Of a stretch of 64,000 nucleotides of DNA, positions 52,288 through 60,596 are shown piece by piece. The translations under genes and the position numbers were made by a program. The DNA comes from Stieleria bergensis. GTDB lineage: Bacteria > Planctomycetota > Planctomycetia > Pirellulales > Pirellulaceae. The stretch lies in NCBI GenBank assembly GCA_007745635.1, contig CP036272.1:2696458-2760457 (forward strand), given 5' to 3'. Position 1 is the stretch's first letter; every line of letters begins with the position of its first letter. The notes below the pieces were generated by a model, which made no database searches, had not been told where the DNA came from, and saw only the letters and a program-made list of their open reading frames with translations.

Positions 52288-53066
52288 GAAAAGGCCACTG
52301 CGGAAGTACGACGGCGAAGACCGTGACTGGCTGCCCATCGACCAAAGACCTCCGAACGGTCCAACCCTTTCCGACTAGCGGCCAGATTTATACGAATTTT
52401 GGATTGACACTCCCGACACTAGAAAAACAGATCGGCATGGAAGCGGGTAAAGCGTACTCCTATGTTCTCAGCACGGTGAAACCCGACCACGACAAACTCA
52501 GATTCGAGCAGCACGGTTCAGCACCAAACTTTCAGGGAGGATTGCTGACACTTTGCACATGTAAGCACCAGATGCGAGCGAATCGATCCGCTGACGATTG
52601 GCAGGGTATCTGGATCGCTGGCTTCACGAGTCGCACGATCTACGACGGGAAACACTGGCTGTTCTACCTCGCTAGGATCGACTCAGCACACGAATCACAC
52701 GCCGATCTATGGCAAGCGATGAAGGCTCGAACTCGTAATGCCAAGGTCGCTGATCGTCACTTCCTTGGTGATATCTTCAGGCCGAAATCGCCTCTGCCCA
52801 CGGGCAGCGCACGATTCACACCCAATCGTTACATCACACCGTCTGCACATGCCCATCGCCAGCATCGAGGAGACAGAGGTTGGCGAAACGACATCAACTA
52901 TCGACACGCAGACAGGTACAGACACCCGCCGTTGTTGGTTGCTGATCCGAGCATGACCTTCATTTGGGACGAACCGCTGATCTTCTTTGCACGCAACCAC
53001 TGCCGCAATTTTTACAAATGGTCGTCATTCTCTGAACTCGTTTCCAATTTGAGGGCGTCGAGATGA
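52269..53066 (+). CDS. Nmad2-like protein (nucleotide-modification-associated domain 2)
   Basis: 265 aa. Recognisable Nmad2 landmarks are AYSYVLSTVKPDHDKLRFEQ, NFQGGLLTLCTCKHQMRANR, WQGIWIAGFTSRTIYDGKHW and FYLARIDSAHESHADLW. The N-tip before ~45 is not conserved, and a later start (MEAGKAYSY) is possible. The stop overlaps the Nmad3 gene by 4 bp. Nmad domains are predicted to act in DNA base modification or its detection, often in phage and mobile contexts. No enzymatic role is proven. Confidence 0.78.
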   Translation: MEAVQMRKGHCGSTTAKTVTGCPSTKDLRTVQPFPTSGQIYTNFGLTLPTLEKQIGMEAGKAYSYVLSTVKPDHDKLRFEQHGSAPNFQGGLLTLCTCKHQMRANRSADDWQGIWIAGFTSRTIYDGKHWLFYLARIDSAHESHADLWQAMKARTRNAKVADRHFLGDIFRPKSPLPTGSARFTPNRYITPSAHAHRQHRGDRGWRNDINYRHADRYRHPPLLVADPSMTFIWDEPLIFFARNHCRNFYKWSSFSELVSNLRASR

Positions 53067-53800
53067 ACAGGAAGGCTGTGCTTCTTCGTGTCGGGATTGA
53101 TTCAGGCTGCGGCGGCATTCAGAGTCCGCTGTTCGCTGACGGCTCCTTTGAATTTGTCTGTATTCCCGACAACAAGCAGGTAAGCATCCACAGGTACGGC
53201 AACCTCGTCGGAAAGAACGGTCGCCCTCATTCTGACTATTTCCCAGTCCGAAAGCAGGAATCGGTTGCCAAGAAGTGTATTCACCTTGACCCGGAATTTG
53301 AGACCTTCACCTACGGCGACCCGACTACACCGAAACGCTCATTGCGAAAACTGGAAAGAGGTGACTACCTGATTTTTTACTGCGGGTTGCAGGAGTGGGA
53401 CGAGGAAACTGGCTGGCATACTGACACGCCTCCTGCTCTATACCTTGCTGGCTATTTCGTGGTTGAACTGGCTGGCATGGCAGCGGACTTCACGAAGACG
53501 ACACTGAAGAAGGAGTTTGGCAAGAACTTCCATGTTCGCTACCCAACCGTCTTCGAAAAACAGCATGATGATCTGGTGTTGGTCAAAGGAGGCCCGGAAA
53601 GCCGCCTGCTGGAGAAGGCCCATCGAATCAGTTCTGTCGGGGAGGATCGAGCCGGAAAACCGCTGAAGGTGCTGTCACCACAGATGCAAAAGGTATTTGG
53701 CACCTTCGGCGGCAGGGTCTCAATCCAGCGAAGTCCGCCACGATGGGTGGAACCGGAATTCGTTGAGAAGGCGATCAAATTTGTTACGAAGTTATCATGA
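53063..53800 (+). CDS. Nmad3-like protein (nucleotide-modification-associated domain 3)
   Basis: 245 aa. The N-terminus carries the family signature (RVGIDSGCGGIQSPLFADGS then FEFVCIPD), followed by GDYLIFYCGLQEWDEETGWH, LYLAGYFVVELAG and a C-terminal EFVEKAIKFV. The ATGA overlap at each end couples it to Nmad2 and to a truncated third ORF. Nmad2 and Nmad3 as adjacent genes support a shared process. Function is predicted from the family only. Confidence 0.8.
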   Translation: MNRKAVLLRVGIDSGCGGIQSPLFADGSFEFVCIPDNKQVSIHRYGNLVGKNGRPHSDYFPVRKQESVAKKCIHLDPEFETFTYGDPTTPKRSLRKLERGDYLIFYCGLQEWDEETGWHTDTPPALYLAGYFVVELAGMAADFTKTTLKKEFGKNFHVRYPTVFEKQHDDLVLVKGGPESRLLEKAHRISSVGEDRAGKPLKVLSPQMQKVFGTFGGRVSIQRSPPRWVEPEFVEKAIKFVTKLS

Positions 53801-53898
53801 CCTTCGACCTCCGCATTGGCATCGATTACTCAGGCAGGGAAACGCCAACTTCCCGCACACCGGCGTTGCAGGTCTACTCCAAGGCAATCACTTCATGA
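53797..53898 (+). pseudogene. Truncated third gene of the Nmad operon (33 aa)
   Basis: The ATG overlaps the Nmad3 stop (ATGA) and the frame reads MTFDLRIGIDYSGRETPTSR then TPALQVYSKAITS before TGA. The opening (IGIDYSG with TPTSR and LQVY) looks like the conserved N-terminus of a longer protein; the remainder is missing, replaced by the unrelated PH-like gene that begins at 53895. It is best read as a deletion junction. Confidence 0.55.
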
Positions 53899-54368
53899 AT
53901 GGCAACTACCGACATACGCAGCGAGCGCCGCTCTGCTTGCTCGTCTACGGCACAGCCGTCATGTTCCTCGTGTTGGGCTGCGTCTTGCGCAACGAGCCGG
54001 TGATTCAATGGGTTTTTCCACTCACTGGCTTGCTGATGCTCATTCTTGCCGCTTCGTTGCATCATCTCACGGTCGAAGACGAAGGAGACCGACTTACGAT
54101 CAGTTTCGGGCCAATCCCTTTGTTTCGACGATCAATCAAGTACGAGAACATCGCCAGCGTCGAAATTGGGCGGACAACAATCCTCGACGGTTGGGGCATC
54201 CACATGAGTTTCCGAGGAGGCTGGGTTTGGAATGTCTGGGGTCGAGACTGTGTAGTGCTGCGGTTGCGAAAGGGTATCCTACGAGTAGGAACAGATGACG
54301 CCGATCAGCTTTCGGAGTTTCTGAATCGCCGATTAACTGAGCAAGAACCCACTTCAAGAGGAAGATAA
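53895..54368 (+). CDS. Small membrane protein with PH-like domain
   Basis: 157 aa from the ATG at 53895 (MNGNYRHTQRAPLCLLVYG). Two transmembrane helices (LLVYGTAVMFLVLGCVL and VIQWVFPLTGLLMLILAASL) are followed by a compact bacterial PH-like domain (DRLTISFGPIPLFRRSIKYENIASVEIGRT and GRDCVVLRLRKGILRVGTDD). The start overlaps the end of the truncated ORF by 4 bp. Function unknown. Confidence 0.65.
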   Translation: MNGNYRHTQRAPLCLLVYGTAVMFLVLGCVLRNEPVIQWVFPLTGLLMLILAASLHHLTVEDEGDRLTISFGPIPLFRRSIKYENIASVEIGRTTILDGWGIHMSFRGGWVWNVWGRDCVVLRLRKGILRVGTDDADQLSEFLNRRLTEQEPTSRGR

Positions 54369-54371
54369 CAC

Positions 54372-54959
54372 ATGATTCCACGAACGCTGCTGCTGATCGT
54401 CTTTCTTGGGGGCTCGCCACTCATGGCCGAGGATCGCATCTTGTTTAAGTTCGACCAGCCAGAATCCGCCAAGGCATGGCAGACCGTCAACGATGGCGTG
54501 ATGGGTGGCCGCTCCGATGGCCGCTTCAAAATCAACGATGAAAAGAACATGGAGTTCTTCGGAACGCTGTCGCTGGAGAACAACGGCGGCTTCGCATCGG
54601 TGAGATCGAGAGAAGCCAAGTTGGGGCTCGAAAAAGACGATTCAATTGTGATTCGAGTTCGTGGCGACGGTCGTGATTACACCTTCCGTCTCGATGTGCC
54701 AAGGAGCATCGGGAGACTTTCTTATCGACAGTCGTTCAAAACCAAGAAGGACGAATGGATCGAAGTGACGTTGCCAATGGAGAAGTTTGTGGCAACTTGG
54801 CGAGGACGAGTGTTTCCGAATGAGAAGTTTGATCCCAGCAACGTAACTGGAATGGGAATTCAACTCAGTGACAAGAAGCCGGGACCATTCAAGCTGGAAG
54901 TCGAGTGGATCAAGGCCAGTCAGTTGACGCCTCAAACATCAAATCCAGATTCAGAATGA
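54372..54959 (+). CDS. Exported CIA30-domain protein
   Basis: 195 aa with a signal peptide (PRTLLLIVFLGGSPLMA). The mature part is a CIA30-type jelly roll: FKFDQPESAKAWQTVNDGVM, GGRSDGRFKIND, NNGGFASVRSRE, VRGDGRDYTFRLD and the late GMGIQLSDKKPGPFKLEVEW. CIA30-like proteins in bacteria bind carbohydrate-like ligands or act as chaperones; the role here is unknown. It is part of a plus-strand run of exported proteins. Confidence 0.8.
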   Translation: MIPRTLLLIVFLGGSPLMAEDRILFKFDQPESAKAWQTVNDGVMGGRSDGRFKINDEKNMEFFGTLSLENNGGFASVRSREAKLGLEKDDSIVIRVRGDGRDYTFRLDVPRSIGRLSYRQSFKTKKDEWIEVTLPMEKFVATWRGRVFPNEKFDPSNVTGMGIQLSDKKPGPFKLEVEWIKASQLTPQTSNPDSE

Positions 54960-54976
54960 TTTCAAAAGGGAACCAC

Positions 54977-55627
54977 ATGACACACATCAAAATCGTTGCA
55001 ACAATCGTCGCATTTTTTGCCGTTACAGCGTTCGTCTGGGCCTCGGAGTCGGAAGGGATTCGAGCGAAGGCTAAAGCGATGCAGCGGGAAGCTGCCGAAC
55101 TCGCCGAACGTGGGTACAAAGAAGAAGCCGAGAACCTTGAGCGCAAATCTATGGCTTTGCTCGAAGAAGCCGAACATCTGGAGCGTCACCGTCCGAATCA
55201 ACGTGAAGCCGATATTCGTGAAATGGAAGAACGGCTGGAGAGGCTGCGATTGGAAGAGAGGGAACTGGACCGGATCGGCGGCAAGGAAGAACGACTTGGC
55301 GACGTTCGCCGTGAAGCTGAAAGAGTCGAACGAGAATTACATGAGATTTCCCATGATGAGCACCACGAACACGATAGTTCGCCCGAAGATATTGCCCGCC
55401 GTTTGGAACACATGCGGATCGCTGTCGAGCACCTCAACCATGCTGGATTGCACGACATCGCAGAACATGTCGCAGAAAGAGCGGAGGCCACAGAGCGAGA
55501 ATTACACGAGCATCATCGCCATCACGACGGCGATCCGATCCATGCGATCATGAAACAACTGGACGAGATTCGGCACGAGGTTGGGCGACTGCGTGATGAA
55601 GTGAATGAACTCAGGGAGAAGCGGTAA
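54977..55627 (+). CDS. Exported Glu/His/Arg-rich coiled-coil protein
   Basis: 216 aa from the ATG at 54977, with AAAGGG about 6 bases upstream. A signal peptide (HIKIVATIVAFFAVTAFVWA) is followed by an almost uninterrupted charged coiled coil (LEERLERLRLEERELDR-type heptads) with several His-rich stretches (DEHHEHDSSPED, HEHHRHHDGDP). Metal binding through the His clusters is possible. The stop overlaps the next gene. No family is recognised. Confidence 0.65.
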   Translation: MTHIKIVATIVAFFAVTAFVWASESEGIRAKAKAMQREAAELAERGYKEEAENLERKSMALLEEAEHLERHRPNQREADIREMEERLERLRLEERELDRIGGKEERLGDVRREAERVERELHEISHDEHHEHDSSPEDIARRLEHMRIAVEHLNHAGLHDIAEHVAERAEATERELHEHHRHHDGDPIHAIMKQLDEIRHEVGRLRDEVNELREKR

Positions 55628-57480
55628 TGTCCCCGCTGTGGAAGTCCCTTGCCTTTGTTGCGCTCATTGCTTGCGTACCATCGGTACGTAGCTCAGCGAC
55701 AGATTTGGAATGGGCCCGAGTCTCGGAAGATGGCAGGGGCTTCGTACTTGGCGATTCGGGGAGACCATTCATTCCATGGGGATTCAACTACGATCATGAA
55801 GGCGACGGGCAACTCCTCGAAGACTATTGGGACGACAAATGGCCCACGGTTGAATCAGCATTTCGGGAGATGAAAGAGCTTGGGGCCAATGTGGTCCGCA
55901 TTCATCTTCAGTTCGGCACGTTCATGGAGAGTCCGACCGAACCACGGCAGCATTCTCTTAGTCAACTTGCCCGGCTCGTGAGATTGGCCGAACAAACGGA
56001 GTTGTACATCGATCTCACCGGGCTCGGCTGCTACCACAAACAGGACGTACCGGAATGGTACGACAAACTGCCCGAGCAGGATCGCTGGGCAGCGCAGGCC
56101 GTCTTCTGGGAAGCCGTCGCCAAGACATGCGCCGACAGTCCAGCCATCTTCTGCTACGACCTTATGAACGAACCGGTTGTTCCCGGTGGAGACAAGAAGC
56201 GTGACGATTGGCTCGGGCCGGGATTCGGTGATAAGCACTTCGTGCAGTTCATCGCTTTGGACCGGAAAAACAGGAACCGGCCAGACGTTGCCCGGAATTG
56301 GATTCGTAACCTAGTCATGGCGATCCGCAAGCACGATAAACGGCATCTCATAACAGTGGGCCTCGTCCCGTGGAGTCTGGATCGGCCCGGTCTGACTTCT
56401 GGGTTCGTCCCTGACAAGATCGCCGCCGACCTCGACTTTATCGCAATGCACATCTATCCCGAAAAGGGGAAGGTGGCTGATGCCATTGAGACCGTGAGAG
56501 GATTTGCGGCAGTAGGCAAGCCGGTCGTCATTGAAGAAACCTTCGTCCTGAAATGCGGTGCCGACGAACTGGAAGAATTTATCGACGCATCACGTCCATT
56601 TGCTACTGGCTGGATTGGCTTCTACTGGGGCAAGACACCGGACGAGATACGCCCAGCAAAGACGATCCCGGAGGCTCTCACATTAAGTTGGCTGGAGTTG
56701 TTTCAGAAGAAACGCAGTCAGGTTCTTGGACATGCTTTACTTGCAAATGGCGTCACCGCACATCGGGGCAATTCGGGCGAGTATCCCGAGAACACGATGC
56801 CCGCATTCCAAAGCGGGATTGATGTTGGAGCCGACTGGATCGAACTCGACATCTTTCGCACCAAGGATGGCCAGCTTGTCGTCACACATGATCGGACGAC
56901 AAATCGTGTCGGAGATCAGGATATTGTCGTTGCAGAAGCCGTATACGAAGAACTGGCAGAGGTTGATGTCGCCACCGATTTTCGGCAACGAACCGGCAAG
57001 ACCGTGGCAGAATGTCCGCCACAGCGAATTCCGCTGCTGAAAGATGTTCTGCGGTTGGTCATGAAGCAGGACCGCACCCGAGTATCCATCCAGCCCAAGA
57101 TGGACTGCGTGGCCGATGCTGAGGTGTTACTCAAAGAGATGAAAGCCGAGCGATGGGTCGGATTCAACGACGGGAATCTTGAGTACATGACCGAGGTGAA
57201 ACGGCTTGCACTTGACATCCCCGTGTTCTGGGACCGAGGCAAAGACACAAACATCGATGCCGACATTGCCATCGCCAAGAAGCATGGCTTCGAGGCTTTG
57301 GTCGTGCAACATGAAGGCGTCACAACCGAAAAGGTGCAGAAGATCAATGCCGCAGGGATCGAGGTCGGCGCATGGACTGTGAATGACCGGGCCACCATGA
57401 AGCGGCTGCTTGCCGCTGGTGTCGAACGAATCTATACAGATCACCCTCGCCTGCTTCTCTTGTTGAAGTCGGAGCAGTAA
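55627..57480 (+). CDS. Fusion of GH5-like glycosidase and glycerophosphodiester phosphodiesterase (GDPD)
   Basis: 617 aa, secreted (signal SLAFVALIACVPSVRSS). Residues ~25-365 form a GH5/cellulase-like TIM barrel: PWGFNYDHEG, VRIHLQFGTF, acid/base Glu in YDLMNEPVV (~182), and a nucleophile candidate Glu in PVVIEETFV (~305). From ~375 a complete GDPD domain starts VTAHRGNSGEYPENTMPAFQ, then IELDIFRTKDGQLVVTHD (metal Glu/Asp and His) and ends GVERIYTDHP. GDPD hydrolyses glycerophosphodiesters to glycerol-3-phosphate. Having both on one polypeptide is unusual. Confidence 0.85.
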   Translation: MSPLWKSLAFVALIACVPSVRSSATDLEWARVSEDGRGFVLGDSGRPFIPWGFNYDHEGDGQLLEDYWDDKWPTVESAFREMKELGANVVRIHLQFGTFMESPTEPRQHSLSQLARLVRLAEQTELYIDLTGLGCYHKQDVPEWYDKLPEQDRWAAQAVFWEAVAKTCADSPAIFCYDLMNEPVVPGGDKKRDDWLGPGFGDKHFVQFIALDRKNRNRPDVARNWIRNLVMAIRKHDKRHLITVGLVPWSLDRPGLTSGFVPDKIAADLDFIAMHIYPEKGKVADAIETVRGFAAVGKPVVIEETFVLKCGADELEEFIDASRPFATGWIGFYWGKTPDEIRPAKTIPEALTLSWLELFQKKRSQVLGHALLANGVTAHRGNSGEYPENTMPAFQSGIDVGADWIELDIFRTKDGQLVVTHDRTTNRVGDQDIVVAEAVYEELAEVDVATDFRQRTGKTVAECPPQRIPLLKDVLRLVMKQDRTRVSIQPKMDCVADAEVLLKEMKAERWVGFNDGNLEYMTEVKRLALDIPVFWDRGKDTNIDADIAIAKKHGFEALVVQHEGVTTEKVQKINAAGIEVGAWTVNDRATMKRLLAAGVERIYTDHPRLLLLLKSEQ

Positions 57481-57497
57481 CCCGACAACCGGAAATC

Positions 57498-58088
57498 ATG
57501 GCATGGGATATCCACCCGATGATGACAGAAAAAGAGAAGATGTTGGCGGGAGAGCTTTACGATGCCCTCGACCCAGAATTAGTGGAAGCCAGAGAGCGAG
57601 CACGGGATCTGTGCCACGACCTGAATGCGACTGGTGAGCGTGAGCAGGCCGTTCGACGCCGAATCGTGTCAGAGTTGTTGGGCGGCGGTGGAGATTCTGT
57701 CTGGATGCAACCGCCCTTCTACTGCGATTATGGAAGCAACATCTATCTTGGCGAGCGGGTGTACTTCAATTTCAACTGTGTGGTTCTTGATGTGTGCGAA
57801 GTGAAGATCGGCGACTTCACATTCTTTGGTCCAGCCGTACAGATTTACACGGGCACTCATCCCATGGACGCTGAACTTCGCCGCACTCAGGAGTTCGGCA
57901 AACCTGTTTCCATCGGTTCCGATGTCTGGGTTGGAGGTGGGGCTATCATTCTTCCCGGCGTGAGGATCGGTTCAAAGACCGTGATCGGTGCCGGAAGCGT
58001 AGTCACCAAGGACATCCCAGATGGTGTCGTTGCTGCCGGAAATCCATGCCGCATAATTCGACAGGTTGTCGAGAGTGATCGTGCCTAA
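57498..58088 (+). CDS. Maltose/galactoside-type sugar O-acetyltransferase (left-handed beta-helix)
   Basis: 196 aa. The N-terminal Mac domain (MLAGELYDALDPELVEARERA) is followed by hexapeptide repeats (NIYLGERVYFNFNCVVLDVC, VKIGDFTFFGPAVQIYTGTH). The active-site His is in GTHPMD, and the terminal SIGSDVWVGGGAIILPGVRI and VIGAGSVVTKDIP complete the coil. Transfers acetyl from acetyl-CoA to sugar. It overlaps the convergent peptidase/esterase gene by 4 bp. Confidence 0.9.
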   Translation: MAWDIHPMMTEKEKMLAGELYDALDPELVEARERARDLCHDLNATGEREQAVRRRIVSELLGGGGDSVWMQPPFYCDYGSNIYLGERVYFNFNCVVLDVCEVKIGDFTFFGPAVQIYTGTHPMDAELRRTQEFGKPVSIGSDVWVGGGAIILPGVRIGSKTVIGAGSVVTKDIPDGVVAAGNPCRIIRQVVESDRA

Positions 58089-58801
58089 TCCTCAACGGGT
58101 TTGCGTTTCTGCGCCAACAACCACTCGTAGAACTTGGGGTTTTTGTAGGTCTCGGTCCAAGAGTCGTGTCCGGCCTCGGGATACACGGTCAGCTTCGGCT
58201 CACCGCCTTCTTCTTTCATTGCGTCAATCATTTCCTGTGAGCGTTCGAGAGGGACGCCAGTATCTTTGGCTCCATGAAAAGCCCATGTGGGCAAATGTGG
58301 AAAGCGACGTGCCCAGTATTTTTCTCCACCGCCGCAAATCGGAGCAATGGCTGCAAAGCGATCTGGCGTGAATGCCGCTAGTCGCCATGTTCCGAAACCT
58401 CCCATGCTCAGACCGGTAACATAGATGCGATCCTCATCGACTTTGTGAGTTTTGATGACCTGATCGAGTAACGCTGTCAGTTCAATCGGCTCCCACCAAA
58501 CATCCTTGGGGCACTGCGGCGACACAACAACAAGCGGAAAGTCTTTGCCTTCGCCAATCAGTTTCGGTGGACCATGCTTCTTCACCAATTCAAGATCATC
58601 GCCTCGTTCTCCAGCCCCATGTAGAAACAAGACCAACGGCCACGAGTCCTGCTTGTCATAGCCCTTGGGCAAAGACAACAGGTAGTTCATCTCAACTTTG
58701 ACGGTTGTGTCTAATCGCTGTGAAGTTTGGCGGGAGTCATCGGCGAAAACCAATGCTGGTAGCATTGCTACCACAAAGAGTAGTGTGATTTGACTTTTCA
58801 T
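58085..58801 (-). CDS. Exported prolyl-oligopeptidase-like alpha/beta hydrolase
   Basis: 238 aa with a signal peptide (SQITLLFVVAMLPALVFA). Motifs: FLHGAGERGDDLELVKKHGP (oxyanion; typical of predicted-peptidase PF00326/DLH members), VTGLSMGGFGTWRLA (nucleophile Ser), Asp in FHGAKDTGVPLE and His in PEAGHDSWTE, a complete triad. In planctomycetes this type is often an esterase acting on plant or algal polymers. It is convergent with the acetyltransferase. Confidence 0.85.
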   Translation of the reverse strand: MKSQITLLFVVAMLPALVFADDSRQTSQRLDTTVKVEMNYLLSLPKGYDKQDSWPLVLFLHGAGERGDDLELVKKHGPPKLIGEGKDFPLVVVSPQCPKDVWWEPIELTALLDQVIKTHKVDEDRIYVTGLSMGGFGTWRLAAFTPDRFAAIAPICGGGEKYWARRFPHLPTWAFHGAKDTGVPLERSQEMIDAMKEEGGEPKLTVYPEAGHDSWTETYKNPKFYEWLLAQKRKPVED

Positions 58802-58840
58802 TTTTGTGTTAGTCCAGTGCTTGGGAGTCTATTTTCGCTG

Positions 58841-59530
58841 TTACGATCTTCTCAGTTGTCTCACGATATCACATTTCAGAGAAAATGCCTCAGCGACCGG
58901 AACGTCCCCACGGTGACTGGACTCAGCAGAACCTTCAGTCGTCCACAAGAACGGATAGAAAGTGAAGCAGCGATCACCGGACAGTTCGAGAACATCCGAC
59001 TTCCACGTTTCCCAACGCATCCCGACGTAGAACTCAGACAAGTCTCCCGTCAAAGCCCAATACAAGAAGTCCGAGTAACCGAACTCCATCGGCTCCCATT
59101 CCAGATCGTCTGGCGACCAGAAATAGACCGCTCCAACTTCTTCATCAAATGCTCCGCCATTGAGAGCGAAGAAACCACCCGCCGCATCATCAGCAATGAG
59201 ATGAAGTCCATTGGACTTGCCTTGATTCCAGCCAGACAATGTTCGTGAAAGTCTTGGATGCCCTGAGCCTAGAAAGCGAAGCCAGCCATGGTCGATCAAA
59301 ATGCCGCCCGTTTCATGAGCTACAGCGCCCAACGGCGAACGTGTAGTAACTTGAGTTTCCACGAGCACTTCATCGCACTGGGATGATGGTGGAAGTATCT
59401 CAAAGTAGTTCGTTGCCGATCTCGTCCATTCAAGGATCAGATCGATACCGGGTGCATCTTTGTCGATGAGTTCTTTAAGTGTCTTCACCCAATGCGATCC
59501 TTCAGATCCACGTCTACGTTTTCTCTTCAA
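58841..59530 (-). CDS. DUF2625 protein
   Basis: 229 aa. The full DUF2625 pattern is visible: LKELIDKDAPGIDLILEWTR, LVETQVTTRSPLGAVAHETG, GILIDHGWLRFLGSGHPR and DFLYWALTGDLSEFYVGMRW. The start overlaps the 3' end of the DoxX-like gene upstream by 17 bp, so they are co-transcribed. Function unknown. Confidence 0.85.
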   Translation of the reverse strand: MKRKRRRGSEGSHWVKTLKELIDKDAPGIDLILEWTRSATNYFEILPPSSQCDEVLVETQVTTRSPLGAVAHETGGILIDHGWLRFLGSGHPRLSRTLSGWNQGKSNGLHLIADDAAGGFFALNGGAFDEEVGAVYFWSPDDLEWEPMEFGYSDFLYWALTGDLSEFYVGMRWETWKSDVLELSGDRCFTFYPFLWTTEGSAESSHRGDVPVAEAFSLKCDIVRQLRRS

Positions 59531-59891
59531 CTGCCTTCGTGTGCCAACAAGCCCACAGAATAAAGACTCCTTGCAAAGGAAGTCTCAATATGTGAACAAG
59601 AGGAGATGCTGGCATCAAATCCTGATTCTGGAACAAGTAGATATTGGCGGGAAACACGGCAATTAAGAGGGCGATGATTCCCCACGCCGCCAAATGAGAC
59701 AACTTTGGAATCAGCAGCAGGACACCCAGAAGAATCTCACAAACGCCGCTGACCAGCACCAGTTCTTTATGAAGTGGAAGATATGGCGGCACAATCTTCA
59801 GGAAGAATTCGGGGTTCACGAAGTGCATCGTGCCAGCCACGATCATGAAGATCGCCAGTAGGTATTTCGAGATCGGTTTGATGCGTTTCAT
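59514..59891 (-). CDS. DoxX-like membrane protein
   Basis: 125 aa with four hydrophobic helices (ISKYLLAIFMIVAGTMHFV, LVLVSGVCEILLGVLLLI, LAAWGIIALLIAVFPANIYL, LQGVFILWACW) and the DoxX-type motif GTMHFVNPEFFLKIVPPYLP. DoxX relatives are quinone-linked or thiosulfate-metabolism membrane proteins; the small ones have no settled role. It overlaps the FrnE-like gene by 4 bp (ATGA). Confidence 0.85.
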   Translation of the reverse strand: MKRIKPISKYLLAIFMIVAGTMHFVNPEFFLKIVPPYLPLHKELVLVSGVCEILLGVLLLIPKLSHLAAWGIIALLIAVFPANIYLFQNQDLMPASPLVHILRLPLQGVFILWACWHTKAVEEKT

Positions 59892-60523
59892 TTATTGACC
59901 TGTTTGAACGCATCGAGAAAGATCTCCGGGGTCTGGGCACCAGGCAATGTGACCGCATTGTTGATGATGAAGAATGGGACGCCATCAACGTGATGCCGCT
60001 GAGATATTTCTCTGCCGTTGGAGATGACATCCAATCCATCATCGCTGTTCAGCATGGCTTCGGCAGCTTGCCGTTCCAGTCCGGCTTCAGCAGTCACGTC
60101 AATAAGCGTTTGCTGATTGCCGATGTCTTGTCCTTCAGTGAAATAAGCTCGGAACAGTGCCTCAACAACCGCATCCTGACAATCATCCTGATTGGCAAGC
60201 CAGATGAGCCGGTGAGCATCAACTGTGTTTGCTGTCCTTTCAGTCTTATCGAAGGCAAAATAGATTCCTTCGGATTCACCGACAGCAACTACTTTGGCAT
60301 CCAGTTCCAGTGATCGCTCCCAACTTCCGAACTTTCTCGTGCGATATTCTTTTCGACTGATACCCTCTTTCGGCATCGTCGGGTTGAGTTGAAACGGATG
60401 CCAGTGAACTTGTACGTCGTGCTGACCATCAACGGCAGCAATCGCCTTCTCCAGCCGTCGTTTGCCGATGTAGCACCAAGGGCAGATGACATCAGAGATC
60501 ACATCGACGGTGAGATTCATCAA
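59888..60523 (-). CDS. DsbA-family / FrnE-like thiol oxidoreductase
   Basis: 211 aa. A thioredoxin-fold CxxC site, VISDVICPWCYIGKRRLEKA, puts the redox pair at Cys14 and Cys17. The inserted helical domain and the VDGVPFFIINNAVTLPGAQT loop with cis-Pro are as in FrnE/HCCA-isomerase-like DsbA proteins. No signal peptide, so cytoplasmic. It heads a three-gene minus-strand operon with DoxX and DUF2625. Confidence 0.9.
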   Translation of the reverse strand: MMNLTVDVISDVICPWCYIGKRRLEKAIAAVDGQHDVQVHWHPFQLNPTMPKEGISRKEYRTRKFGSWERSLELDAKVVAVGESEGIYFAFDKTERTANTVDAHRLIWLANQDDCQDAVVEALFRAYFTEGQDIGNQQTLIDVTAEAGLERQAAEAMLNSDDGLDVISNGREISQRHHVDGVPFFIINNAVTLPGAQTPEIFLDAFKQVNK

Positions 60524-60596
60524 GGCTCCTTGTTCAACGATAAATGTCGGTGCAGTTTAACGTGTTAGAATTGCCGATGATAACCTTGGAGAAGCA

